From contig NZ_CP034279.1 of the NCBI RefSeq assembly GCF_009739905.1, forward strand, positions 3,534,001 to 3,598,000: a DNA stretch of 64,000 nt. The letters are read 5' to 3'. The translations under genes and the position numbers were made by a program. The first letter of the stretch is position 1. Each line of letters starts with the position of its first letter. The notes under the pieces were generated by a model. It saw nothing but the letters and a program-made list of their open reading frames with translations, did no database searches and was not told where the DNA came from. Positions 52,032-59,939 of the stretch are shown here, one piece after another. Source of the DNA: Streptomyces ficellus. Its GTDB lineage: Bacteria > Actinomycetota > Actinomycetes > Streptomycetales > Streptomycetaceae.

Positions 52032-52750
52032 CCGCCACCGCGCACACCGCCGCCGCGCTCGCCCTCGGCGACGACGCCCTGGTCCTGTCGCACCGGCTTG
52101 GGGAGTGGGCCGGGCACGCGCCGGTCCTCGAGGAGGAGGTCGCGCTCGCCAACATCGCGCTGGACCTGCTCGGCCAGGCACGGGTGCTGCTGTCCCTCGT
52201 CGGCGACGAGGACGAGCTGGCCTACCTCCGCGAGGAGCGGGCCTTCCGCAACGTGCAGCTGGTCGAGCAGCCCAACGGCGACTTCGCCCACACCATCGCC
52301 CGCCAGCTGTACTTCTCCACCTACCAGCGGCTGCTCTACGGGCGGCTGGCGGCGGCCGGGGCCGGCGATCTCGCCGGTCTCGCGGCGAAGGCCGTCAAGG
52401 AGGTCGCCTACCACCAGGACCACGCCGAGCAGTGGACGCTGCGGCTGGGCGACGGCACCCCGGAGAGCCACGACCGCATGCGGCAGGCCTGCACGGCACT
52501 GTGGCGCTTCACCGGCGAGCTGTTCCAGCCGGTCGCCGGGCTGGACGTGGACTGGCAGGAGCTGGAGTCAGACTGGCTCGCGTCGGTGACGGCGGTCCTG
52601 GAGCGGGCCACCCTGACCGTGCCGGACGGCCCCCGCACGGGAGCGTGGAGCGCCGGAGCGGGACGCCAGGGCCTGCACACCGAGAGCTTCGGCCGGATGC
52701 TCGCCGAGATGCAGCACCTGCACCGCAGCCACCCGGGGGCGTCGTGGTGA
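52028..52750 (+). CDS. paaC: 1,2-phenylacetyl-CoA epoxidase subunit C
   Basis: This 240-aa ferritin-like structural partner of PaaA has ALGDDALVLSHRLGEWAGHAPVLEEEVALANIALDLLGQARVLL, the NGDFAHTIARQLYFSTYQRLLYG block and KEVAYHQDHAEQWTLRLGDGTPESH. Like other PaaC proteins it keeps the four-helix fold but serves as scaffold for PaaA. GTG 52028 overlaps the paaB stop, and the paaD GTG overlaps the TGA at the end. Confidence 0.94.
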   Translation: MTATAHTAAALALGDDALVLSHRLGEWAGHAPVLEEEVALANIALDLLGQARVLLSLVGDEDELAYLREERAFRNVQLVEQPNGDFAHTIARQLYFSTYQRLLYGRLAAAGAGDLAGLAAKAVKEVAYHQDHAEQWTLRLGDGTPESHDRMRQACTALWRFTGELFQPVAGLDVDWQELESDWLASVTAVLERATLTVPDGPRTGAWSAGAGRQGLHTESFGRMLAEMQHLHRSHPGASW

Positions 52751-53253
52751 CCGGCACGCCGGACATGACGTCGCTGGAGGCGGAGCTGAGCCGGCTGGCC
52801 GGCTCCGTCCCGGACCCCGAGATGCCCGTCCTGACGCTGGAGGAGCTCGGTGTGCTGCGCGGGGTGCACGTCCTCGCGCCCGGCCGCGTCGAGGTCGAGC
52901 TGACCCCGACGTACACCGGCTGCCCCGCCATCGAGGCCATGTCGTCGGACATCGAGCACGTCCTGCGCGAGCACGGCATGGCGGAGGTCTCGGTCGTCAC
53001 GGTCCTCTCCCCCGCCTGGTCGACGGACGACATCAGCGAGGAAGGGCGCCGCAAGCTCGCCGAGTTCGGCATAGCGCCGCCCCGCCACCAGGGCGCCGGC
53101 GGCGGCCCGGTCCCCGTCACGCTGGCCATCCGCTGCCCCAACTGCGGCTCCCCCGAGACGGAGCTGCTCAGCCGCTTCTCCTCGACCGCCTGCAAGGCGC
53201 TGCGCCGCTGCACCGCCTGCCGTGAACCGTTCGACCACTTCAAGGAGTTGTAG
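52747..53253 (+). CDS. paaD: 1,2-phenylacetyl-CoA epoxidase subunit D
   Basis: This 168-aa protein has an N-terminal MIP18/DUF59 domain (VPDPEMPVLTLEELGVLRGVHV ... TPTYTGCPAIEAMSSDIEHVL with the conserved Cys) and a C-terminal zinc-ribbon (CPNCGSPETELLSRFSSTACKALRRCTACREPFDHFK). PaaD is thought to help assemble iron centres of the epoxidase. GTG 52747 overlaps the paaC stop (GTGA), and its TAG touches the paaE ATG. Confidence 0.93.
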   Translation: MTGTPDMTSLEAELSRLAGSVPDPEMPVLTLEELGVLRGVHVLAPGRVEVELTPTYTGCPAIEAMSSDIEHVLREHGMAEVSVVTVLSPAWSTDDISEEGRRKLAEFGIAPPRHQGAGGGPVPVTLAIRCPNCGSPETELLSRFSSTACKALRRCTACREPFDHFKEL

Positions 53254-54312
53254 ATGTTCCATCCGCTCCGGGTGAGCGACGTCGAGCGGCTCACGGACGA
53301 CTCGGTCGCCGTCACCTTCGCGGTGCCGCCCGAGCTGCGCGAGACCTTCCGCCACGTCCCCGGCCAGCACCTCGCCCTGCGCCGCCACGGCGTGGGCGGC
53401 GAGGAGATCCGCCGTACGTACTCGATCTGCTCCCCCGCCGCGCCCGAGGGCGAGGAACCGGTGCTCCGCGTGGGCATCAGGCTGGTGGACGGCGGCGAGT
53501 TCTCCACGTACGCGCTGAAGGAACTCGCCGTCGGCGACACGGTCGAGGTGATGGAACCGATGGGCCGCTTCCTGCTGGCCCCCCGCGCCGGGCGCTTCGC
53601 GGCGATCGTGGGCGGCAGCGGGATCACCCCCGTGCTGTCCATGGCGTCGACGCTGCTGGCCCGCGAGCCGCAGGCCCGGTTCTGCCTCATACGCAGCGAC
53701 CGCACGGCGGCCTCGACGATGTTCCTGGACGAGGTCGCCGACCTGAAGGACCGGTTCCCCGACCGCTTCCAGCTGGTGACCGTGCTCTCCCGGGAGGAGC
53801 AGCAGTCGGGCCTCCCCTCCGGCCGGCTGGACCAGGAGCGGCTGGCCGGCCTGCTGCCCGCGCTGCTGCCGGTCGGCGAGGTCGACGGCTGGTTCCTCTG
53901 CGGACCCTTCGGTCTGGTCGTCGGCGCCGAGCGAGCGCTGCGGGGCCTGGGCGTGGACCGTGGCCAGATCCACCAGGAGATCTTCCACGTGGATGACGGC
54001 TCGGCTCCGGCCGTGCGGGCGGCCGCGGTGCCGGCGCACGCCACGCTCACCGCGACCCTGGACGGCCGGTCGGGCACCTGGCCCGTGCAGGAAGGGGAGT
54101 CGCTGCTGGAGACGGTGCTGCGCAGCCGTTCGGACGCGCCGTACGCCTGCAAGGGCGGCGTCTGCGGCACCTGCCGCGCCTTCCTGGTCACCGGCGAGGT
54201 CCGCATGGACCGCAACTACGCCCTGGAGAGCGAGGAGACCGACGCGGGGTACGTACTGGCCTGCCAGTCGCACGCCGTGACACCGGAGGTGGAGCTCGAC
54301 TTCGACCGCTGA
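53254..54312 (+). CDS. paaE: 1,2-phenylacetyl-CoA epoxidase reductase subunit E
   Basis: This 352-aa electron-transfer protein has a ferredoxin-reductase FAD domain (GQHLALRRHGVGGEEIRRTYSIC), an NAD(P)-binding domain (AAIVGGSGITPVLSMASTLL ... DGWFLCGPFGLV) and a C-terminal plant-type [2Fe-2S] domain with YACKGGVCGTCRAF...LACQSH. It passes electrons from NADPH to PaaA. It is last in the operon. The TGA is inside the first unit of a 13-bp tandem repeat, and no clear stem-loop terminator follows. Confidence 0.95.
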   Translation: MFHPLRVSDVERLTDDSVAVTFAVPPELRETFRHVPGQHLALRRHGVGGEEIRRTYSICSPAAPEGEEPVLRVGIRLVDGGEFSTYALKELAVGDTVEVMEPMGRFLLAPRAGRFAAIVGGSGITPVLSMASTLLAREPQARFCLIRSDRTAASTMFLDEVADLKDRFPDRFQLVTVLSREEQQSGLPSGRLDQERLAGLLPALLPVGEVDGWFLCGPFGLVVGAERALRGLGVDRGQIHQEIFHVDDGSAPAVRAAAVPAHATLTATLDGRSGTWPVQEGESLLETVLRSRSDAPYACKGGVCGTCRAFLVTGEVRMDRNYALESEETDAGYVLACQSHAVTPEVELDFDR

Positions 54313-54370
54313 TCCGTTCCGCTGATCCGTTCCGCTGAGCCACTGATCCGCTGGGCCGCTGATCCGCTGG
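54308..54370. repeat. 13-bp tandem repeat spanning paaE stop
   Basis: GCTGATCCGTTCC occurs exactly twice (54308-54320, 54321-54333), followed by degenerate copies to about 54370. The first unit contains the paaE TGA. Confidence 0.85.
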
Positions 54371-54405
54371 GCACAGGCCGTTCCGCCGGGGCCATTCCCT
54401 TCCCC

Positions 54406-54435
54406 TAGAACCTGTTCTATCTTGACGACCCGTCA
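54406..54435 (+). promoter_or_regulatory. KstR-like operator plus second palindrome before acyl-CoA dehydrogenase
   Basis: TAGAACCTGTTCTA (54406-54419) is palindromic and fits the KstR box TnnAACnnGTTnnA. TGACG-ACC-CGTCA (54423-54435) is a second 5-bp-arm palindrome touching it. Both lie 33-60 bases before the GTG of the 377-aa acyl-CoA dehydrogenase. Two TetR-type repressors could act here. Confidence 0.6.
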
Positions 54436-54467
54436 GATGACATGGGTGCGTGCGGGGAGGCAGGGCT

Positions 54468-55601
54468 GTGGACTTCACGTTCAGCGAGGAGCAGCAGGCG
54501 GCCGTCGAGGCGGCGAAGGCGGTCTTCTCGGGCGTCGCGCCCGACGGCGTACCGAGCCCCGCGCTCACGGCGGGTGCGGTGGCCGAGGAGTTCGACCGGC
54601 CGCTGTGGGCCAGGCTCGCGACGGCGGACCTGCTGAGTCTGGTCCTCGCACCCGAGCACGGTGGCGCCGGCCTGGACCCGGTCGCGCTGTGCCTGGTGCT
54701 GCGCGAGTCGGCGAAGGTCCTCGCCCGGGTGCCGCTGCTGGAGACCAGCGCGGTCGCGATGGCCGTGGAGCGTTACGGCGACGCGGGACTGCGGGGCGAG
54801 CTGCTCCCGAGGGTGGGCCGGGGAGACCTGGTGCTCACGGTCGGCGCCAACGGCCGCACCGGCCACGATCCGGCCGAGCTCGCGGTGACGGCCCGGCCGG
54901 ACGGCGAGCACTGGGTGCTCGACGGGGTGCAGTCGGGTGTCCCGTGGGCACGGTGCGCGGACCGGATCGCCCTGCCGGCGCACACCCCCGAGGGCCGCAC
55001 CGTGCTCGCCCTGGTGCCCCACGACCACCACGGCCTCGCCTTCGCCGACCAGGTTTCCACGAGCGGCGAGCTGCTCGCCGAGGTGCGGCTCGACGCCGTC
55101 CGGGTCACCGCCCGCGAGGTGCTCGGCGGCGAGGGCGCCTGGGAGTGGCTGCGCGGGCTGCTCACCACCGGGACGTGCGCCCTGGCGCTGGGCCTCGGCG
55201 AGGCCGTGCTCGCCATGACCGGGGCGTACACCAGCAAGCGCGAACAGTTCGGGTTCCCGGTCGCGACGTTCCAGGCGGTCGCCGTCCAGGCCGCCGACCG
55301 CTACATCGACCTGCGGGCCATGGAGGTCACCCTCTGGCAGGCGGCCTGGCGGATCGGTGCGGACGCGGCCGGGGCGCTGCCCGCCGCCGGGGACATCGCC
55401 GTGGCGAAGATCTGGGCGTCCGAGGGCGTACGGCGGGTCGTGCAGACCGCCCAGCACCTGCACGGCGGCTTCGGCGCGGACACCGACTACCCGCTGCACC
55501 GCTACCACGCCTGGGCCAAACAGCTCGAACTGTCGCTCGGCCCGGCCGCCGCCCACGAGGAGGCGCTCGGCGACCTGCTGGCCGCGCACTCCCTGGGCTG
55601 A
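54468..55601 (+). CDS. acyl-CoA dehydrogenase, divergent (steroid-side-chain type?)
   Basis: This 377-aa member of the acyl-CoA dehydrogenase fold starts at GTG 54468 with GGGGAGG seven bases upstream: DFTFSEEQQAAVEAAKAVF, SLVLAPEHGGAGLDPVALCLVLRESAKVLA, YTSKREQFGFPVATFQAVAVQAAD and HLHGGFGADTDYPLHRYHAWAKQLEL. The FAD-site T/S pattern is degenerate (TVGANGRTGHDPAEL), and the YEGT-type catalytic Glu is absent. This is like the non-catalytic partner or steroid-type subunits of heteromeric FadE pairs. No partner gene is adjacent. A KstR-like operator upstream supports a sterol-related role. Confidence 0.8.
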   Translation: MDFTFSEEQQAAVEAAKAVFSGVAPDGVPSPALTAGAVAEEFDRPLWARLATADLLSLVLAPEHGGAGLDPVALCLVLRESAKVLARVPLLETSAVAMAVERYGDAGLRGELLPRVGRGDLVLTVGANGRTGHDPAELAVTARPDGEHWVLDGVQSGVPWARCADRIALPAHTPEGRTVLALVPHDHHGLAFADQVSTSGELLAEVRLDAVRVTAREVLGGEGAWEWLRGLLTTGTCALALGLGEAVLAMTGAYTSKREQFGFPVATFQAVAVQAADRYIDLRAMEVTLWQAAWRIGADAAGALPAAGDIAVAKIWASEGVRRVVQTAQHLHGGFGADTDYPLHRYHAWAKQLELSLGPAAAHEEALGDLLAAHSLG

Positions 55602-55634
55602 CCGCCGGCGCGACCGAGCCAACCGGGCCGGCGA

Positions 55635-55979
55635 CTACAGGACGGCGGCCTGGCTGCCGTTGTCGGTGACCATGGGGCGACCGGCGCCTTCCCAGGCGAG
55701 CATGCCGCCGTCGATGTTCACGGCGTCGATGCCCTGCTGCACCAGGTACTGCGTCACCTGGGCCGACCGGCCGCCGACCCGGCACATCACATGGGCGCGA
55801 CGACCGTCCGCGACCGCCTCGGTCACCTCACCGAACCGGCCGACGAACTCGCTCATCGGCACGTGCAGCGCGCCCTCGACGTGCCCGGCCGCCCATTCGT
55901 CGTCCTCTCGGACGTCGAGCACCAGCCCGTCGGCCGGTACGGAGGCGGCGTCCACGGAGGGCAGCGGTGCGAAGTTCAT
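55635..55979 (-). CDS. rhodanese-like domain protein
   Basis: This 114-aa single rhodanese domain has LVLDVREDDEWAAGHVEGALHVPMSEF, catalytic C66 in VMCRVGGRSAQVTQYLVQQGIDAVNIDGGMLAWEGAG. The active loop CRVGGRS is six residues, the sulfurtransferase length. It moves sulfane sulfur or senses thiols in the cytosol. It is convergent with the acyl-CoA dehydrogenase, with no operon partner. Confidence 0.92.
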   Translation of the reverse strand: MNFAPLPSVDAASVPADGLVLDVREDDEWAAGHVEGALHVPMSEFVGRFGEVTEAVADGRRAHVMCRVGGRSAQVTQYLVQQGIDAVNIDGGMLAWEGAGRPMVTDNGSQAAVL

Positions 55980-56118
55980 GGGTCAGGCCTTCTCTCATCG
56001 GTGGACGCTTCGGTGGGGACACCGGGACCGGCACCCCGGGTGCGGACACCGGGGTGTGACCACGGTCAGGGTGTGACCACGGTGTGGACACCTCCCGACG
56101 CTACTGCACGACCGCCGG

Positions 56119-56952
56119 CTACCGCGCGAGTGCGGCCAGCTCCGCCTCACGCTCGGCGACCTGCGCCAGCAGCTGCTCGGCGATCTCCTCCAGGAGCCGG
56201 TCGGGGTCGTCCGGCGCCATCCGCAGCATCGCGCCGATCGCGCTGTCCTCCAGGTCCCGCGCCACCACGGTCAGCAACTCCTTGCGCCGGGCCAGCCAGT
56301 CGAGCCTGGCGTACAGCTCCTCGCTCTCGCTGAGCTCGGCGGCCACGGGCGCGGGACCCGCCGCCCACTCCTCGGAAAGCTCCCGCAGCAGCGCCTCGTC
56401 CCCACGCCCGTACGCGGCGTTGACGCGCGTGATGAACTCCTCGCGCCGCCGGCGGTCCTCCTCCTCCCGAGCGAGGTCCGGATGCGCCTTGCGGGCGAGC
56501 TCGCGGTAGAGCTTGCGCGCCTCGTCGCTGGGCCGGACCCGCTTGGGCGGCTGCACCGGGCGGTCGGTGAGCATCGCCTCCGCCTCGGGCGACAGGCCCT
56601 CGGAGCCCATCCAGTCGCCGAACAGCTCCTCGACACCCGGCATGGGCATCACCAGCGCGCGCGCCGACTGCGCCTTGCGCAGGTCCTCGGGGTCGCCGCT
56701 GCGGGCCGCCCTGGCCTCCGCGATCAGCGCGTCCAGCTCGTCGAGCCGGGTGTACATCGGGCCGAGCTTCTGGTGGTGCAGGCGGGAGAAGTTCTCCACC
56801 TCCACCCGGAAGGTCTCCACCGCGATCTCGAACTCGATCAGCGCCTGTTCCGCCGCGCGCACGGCCCGCTCCAGCCGCGCCTCGGGACGCTCGGCCGCGT
56901 CGGTCTCGTCGGCGGTCGGGGCACCGGTCACGTCGTCGTTCGGGGTCGTCAC
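56119..56952 (-). CDS. coiled-coil protein with J-like domain (HPD)
   Basis: This 277-aa cytosolic protein has N-terminal coiled-coil-rich helices (RLERAVRAAEQALIEFEIAVETFRVEVENFSRLHHQKLGPMYTRLDELDALIAEARAA). A J-like segment follows near residue 165 (ARKLYRELARKAHPDLAREEEDRRRREEFITRVNAAYGRGD) containing the HPD tripeptide needed to stimulate DnaK. A helical tail ends it. Its architecture differs from DnaJ/CbpA (no G/F or zinc region), so it may recruit DnaK to a specific partner. GTG 56952 is chosen as start. Confidence 0.8.
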   Translation of the reverse strand: MTTPNDDVTGAPTADETDAAERPEARLERAVRAAEQALIEFEIAVETFRVEVENFSRLHHQKLGPMYTRLDELDALIAEARAARSGDPEDLRKAQSARALVMPMPGVEELFGDWMGSEGLSPEAEAMLTDRPVQPPKRVRPSDEARKLYRELARKAHPDLAREEEDRRRREEFITRVNAAYGRGDEALLRELSEEWAAGPAPVAAELSESEELYARLDWLARRKELLTVVARDLEDSAIGAMLRMAPDDPDRLLEEIAEQLLAQVAEREAELAALAR

Positions 56953-57114
56953 CCGACCAGCGTACGGGCGGGAGCGCCCGCCCCACACACCCGCTCGTCA
57001 CGCCCGCCCCGGCGCGCCCCCGACCGGCAGAGCGCGCCCCGCCCGCCAGGGGTGCCCCGGCCGTCACACCCCGCCCGTCAGGGGGAGCACCGCCCGTCAG
57101 GGGAGCCCCGTCCG

Positions 57115-58575
57115 TCACACCCCCAGCTCGGCGGCCATGCGTCCGCTCCGCACCGCCGCGAGCAGGTCCGCGTGGTCCGCCTCCGTCCGGTCCGCGTACG
57201 CCACGGCGAACCGGGCCACGGCCTCGTCCAGCTCGGCGTTCTTGCCGCAGTAGCCGGCGATCAGCCGCGGGTCGGCGCTGTGCGCGTGCGCCCGGGCCAG
57301 CAGGGCACCGGTCATCCGCCCGTAGTCGTCGACCTGGTCGGCGGAGAGCGCCGCCGGGTCGACACTGCCCTTGCGGTTGCGGAACTGCCGCACCTGGTAG
57401 GGACGGCCCTCGACCGTCGTCCAGCCCAGCAGGCTGTCGCTGACGACCTGCATCCGCTTCTGCCCGAGGACCACGCGCCGCCCCTCGTGCTCCACCTCGT
57501 CCACCGGGAAGCCCACCCGAGGCAGGTACGGCAGCAGCGCGGAGGGCCGGGCCTCCTTGACCTGGAGCACCAGCGGCTCGCCCCGGTGGTCCAGCAGGAG
57601 CACCACGTACGAACGCGTCCCCACGCTCCCGGTGCCCACCACCCGGAACGCCACGTCGTGGATCGCGTACCGCGCGAGCAGCGGCAGCCGGTCCTCGGGC
57701 AGCGTCCCGACGTACGCGCCCAGCGAGGCGGCGACCGCGGCGGCCTCCTCGTCCGGCACGCGGCGCAGCACCGGCGGCGCGTCCACGAACCGCCGCCCGC
57801 CGTCCGGGCACTCCTCGGTCGCCTTGGCGGCGAACCGGGCGCTCGTGTTGCCCCGCGCCTTCTCCGCCACCCGTTCCAGCGTGCCCAGCAGGTCACGCGA
57901 GTCGGTGTGCGAGACGAGCTCCTCGTCGGCGATCGCGTTCCACGCGTCGGCCACGGGCATCCTGGCGAGCAGCCGCATGGTCCGCCGGTAGGCGCCCACG
58001 GCGTCGAAGGCCGCCTCCCGGCACACGTCCTCGTCCGCGCCCGCCTCCCGCCCGGCCAGCACCAGCGAGGTCGCGAGCCGCTTGATGTCCCACTCCCAGG
58101 GGCCGGTCACGGTCTCGTCGAAGTCGTTCAGGTCGATCATCAAGCGGCCGCGCGCGTCGCCGTACAGCCCGAAGTTCGCCGCGTGCGCGTCCCCGCACAG
58201 CTGGGCACCGATGCCGGTGACCGGCGTACCCGCCAGGTCGTGCGCCATCAGCCCGGCGGCGCCGCGCAGGAACGCGAAGGGCGTGGCGGCCATCCTGCCG
58301 ACCCGTATCGGCGCCAGGGCGGGGACACGGCCACGGCTCGACTCCTCCACCGCCCGCACGGCGTCCGGCCGCCCGGCCGCGAGCTCCAGCGAGCCGTGCG
58401 ACGACCGGGGCACCCGCTCCCGCAGCGCCTTGCCGCGCGCCTTCGGCGACGGGACCGCACCCGCGCCCTCCCGATCCCGGCCCCGGTCCAGAGGGGCGAA
58501 CCCCGGCACCTCCGGTATGCGCCCGCCAGCCCCGGTCCCGCGCTGTGCCGGCACCGCCGTCCGGATGTCTCCCAT
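57115..58575 (-). CDS. DUF2252 domain-containing protein (kinase-like fold)
   Basis: This 486-aa DUF2252 member has TPFAFLRGAAGLMAHDLAGTPVTG, QLCGDAHAANFGLYGDARGRLMIDLNDFDETVTGPWEWDIKRLATSLVLAGR (kinase-like HxD/DFD equivalents GDAHAANF and NDFDE), VGVGTRSYVVLLL-type GSVGTRSYVVLLLDHRGEPLVLQVKEA and DDYGRMTGALLARAHAHSADPRLIAGYCG. Members have a protein-kinase-like fold with unknown substrate. Degenerate CCGCCCGTCAGGGG repeats lie just behind the stop (57060-57114). Upstream is a cluster of DnaA-like boxes. Confidence 0.88.
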   Translation of the reverse strand: MGDIRTAVPAQRGTGAGGRIPEVPGFAPLDRGRDREGAGAVPSPKARGKALRERVPRSSHGSLELAAGRPDAVRAVEESSRGRVPALAPIRVGRMAATPFAFLRGAAGLMAHDLAGTPVTGIGAQLCGDAHAANFGLYGDARGRLMIDLNDFDETVTGPWEWDIKRLATSLVLAGREAGADEDVCREAAFDAVGAYRRTMRLLARMPVADAWNAIADEELVSHTDSRDLLGTLERVAEKARGNTSARFAAKATEECPDGGRRFVDAPPVLRRVPDEEAAAVAASLGAYVGTLPEDRLPLLARYAIHDVAFRVVGTGSVGTRSYVVLLLDHRGEPLVLQVKEARPSALLPYLPRVGFPVDEVEHEGRRVVLGQKRMQVVSDSLLGWTTVEGRPYQVRQFRNRKGSVDPAALSADQVDDYGRMTGALLARAHAHSADPRLIAGYCGKNAELDEAVARFAVAYADRTEADHADLLAAVRSGRMAAELGV

Positions 58576-58645
58576 GAGCTCCGCCCCCGTTCACCATCGC
58601 CGAGTGCCCAGACCGTACCTCCGCCACCGGCCGTCCGTCGCGGCC

Positions 58646-58697
58646 TGTGGACAACCGCCTGTGGACAACCGTCCGTGGACAACCGCCCGTGGGCAAC
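58646..58697. promoter_or_regulatory. cluster of four DnaA-box-like repeats
   Basis: TGTGGACAA occurs at 58646-58654 and 58660-58668, then CGTGGACAA (58674-58682) and CGTGGGCAA (58689-58697), all in the same orientation with 14-15-base period. The complement of the first two is the consensus TTGTCCACA. They lie between the divergent DUF2252 and MarR genes. Confidence 0.7.
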
Positions 58698-58777
58698 ATG
58701 ACGGAGCCCTCCCGCGGTACCCGCACCCGCGTACCCGCATCCCCGCGGGCGCGCCCACACGCGGGAACCCAGCGACC

Positions 58778-58792
58778 GTTGTACTATGCAAC
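58778..58792. promoter_or_regulatory. MarR operator candidate
   Basis: GTTGTACTATGCAAC has TTG...CAA ends typical of MarR sites, 28 bases before the MarR ATG. It includes TACTAT, a possible -10 box. Confidence 0.45.
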
Positions 58793-58820
58793 CGACGCTT
58801 CGAGGAAGAGGTGAGCCCCC

Positions 58821-59246
58821 ATGCCGGCCCGACGCGACGAGTCGGTGGACACCATCCAGCGTGAGCTGACGGCGTTCGCCCGCCGCGCCCGCGCCACGGC
58901 CGCGCGGCTCCACCCCGAGCTGTCCCTCGTCTCGTACACGCTGCTCGCCCACATCGACGACCGGCAAGGGTGCCGCGCGACCGACCTCGCGGCCCACTAC
59001 CTGCTCGACAAGTCGACCGTGAGCCGGCAGGTCGCCACCCTCGAGAAACTGGGCCTCGTCGAGCGCCGCCCCGACCCCGCCGACCACCGCGTCCAGGTCC
59101 TGCACCCCACGGAGGCGGGCACCCGGGTCCTGTCGTCCACGCACGCGAGCCGCCGCGCCGCCTACCAGGAACGCCTCGCCGACTGGTCCACCGAGGACCT
59201 CGACCGCTTCGCGGCCTTCCTGCTCCGCTACAACCACAGCGGCTGA
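58821..59246 (+). CDS. MarR family transcriptional regulator
   Basis: This 141-aa winged-helix regulator has YTLLAHIDDRQGCRATDLAAHYLLDKSTVSRQVATLEKLGLVERRPDPADHRVQVLHPTEAG (HTH plus wing with the DHR motif), flanked by dimerisation helices. ATG 58821 has GAAGAGGTGAG upstream. The palindrome at 58778-58792 suggests autoregulation. Divergent DUF2252 could be a target. Confidence 0.92.
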   Translation: MPARRDESVDTIQRELTAFARRARATAARLHPELSLVSYTLLAHIDDRQGCRATDLAAHYLLDKSTVSRQVATLEKLGLVERRPDPADHRVQVLHPTEAGTRVLSSTHASRRAAYQERLADWSTEDLDRFAAFLLRYNHSG

Positions 59247-59393
59247 CGGCCGGCCAGCCGCGCAGCGGGCCAGCGCCCGCCGCGCCAGGCGCCGCGCCCG
59301 GCCGGCCGCCGGGCCCGATCCCGGCGAGCCGGCACCAGCGACCCGTCGCGGCAGCCGTGCCCGAGCCAGCCGGTCAGCAGGAGTCGTCCGACG

Positions 59394-59600
59394 TCACGCG
59401 CCCCGGGGCGAGCGGCGCGCCGCGGTGATTCCGGCGCCGACACCGACGGCGCTGCCGACACCGATGCCGAGGCCCACACCGAGGCCGATGTTGTCGACGA
59501 CGTAGAGCCCGAGCAAGAGGCCGATGACTACCCCGATCGCCATGCCCGCCGCCAGTCCGATGCCTATGGGTCGCGTCCCGGATACCTCATCGTGTGCCAT
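59394..59600 (-). CDS. small glycine-zipper-like membrane protein
   Basis: This protein of about 68 aa has two Gly-rich hydrophobic helices: IGIGLAAGMAIGVVIGLLLGLYVV and IGLGVGLGIGVGSAVGVGAGITAA, ending ARRSPRGA. Regular Gly spacing (GxxxG) suggests oligomerising helices. No family is certain. ATG 59600 starts MAHDEVSGTRP. A longer frame exists upstream without a ribosome site. Confidence 0.65.
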   Translation of the reverse strand: MAHDEVSGTRPIGIGLAAGMAIGVVIGLLLGLYVVDNIGLGVGLGIGVGSAVGVGAGITAARRSPRGA

Positions 59601-59802
59601 ACACGCATGGTGCCAGAGTCGATCAAGGCGCCGCCCGGCCGTTCGCCAACCCGCCTCAACGGGAGGCCAGTTGTCAGGCGGTTGGCCAGGCGGTCTCCAG
59701 CCGGCAAGCTCCAGCGGGAAGCCGGCCACAGACACGCCACGACCACGACCACGACCAGAGTGACATCGGTCACTCCGCCCCCACCAGCGGGCCGAACAAC
59801 AA

Positions 59803-59849
59803 GAAACGGGCCCTCACCAGGACTTTCGTCTCTGGGGAGGGCCCGTTTC
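59803..59849 (-). terminator. tRNA-Leu terminator
   Basis: GAAACGGGCCCTC (59803-59815) pairs perfectly with GAGGGCCCGTTTC (59837-59849). On the minus strand it is followed by TTGTTGTT. It lies four bases behind the tRNA CCA end. Confidence 0.85.
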
Positions 59850-59852
59850 CGG

Positions 59853-59939
59853 TGGTGCGCGAGGGGGGAGTTGAACCCCCACGCCCTTGCGGGCACTGGA
59901 ACCTGAATCCAGCGCGTCTGCCTATTCCGCCACCCGCGC
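59853..59939 (-). tRNA. tRNA-Leu (anticodon CAG)
   Basis: The gene is on the minus strand. Acceptor stem GCGCGGG pairs with CTCGCGC, the anticodon loop TTCAGGT gives anticodon CAG (codon CUG), a long variable arm (CCC-GCAA-GGG) marks class II, the T arm contains GTTCAAC and CCA is encoded. It is followed by a perfect hairpin with T-rich tail. The coordinates include CCA. Confidence 0.95.

Noticed and set aside
58646..58697. oriC
   Set aside because: Only four boxes within 52 bases, no dnaA/dnaN/gyrB neighbours and no AT-rich unwinding region.
59853..59939. tRNA-Leu as attachment site of the island
   Set aside because: The island ends at about 12.3 kb, far away, and its recombinase is of the serine type, which rarely uses tRNA genes. 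No integrase is next to the tRNA.
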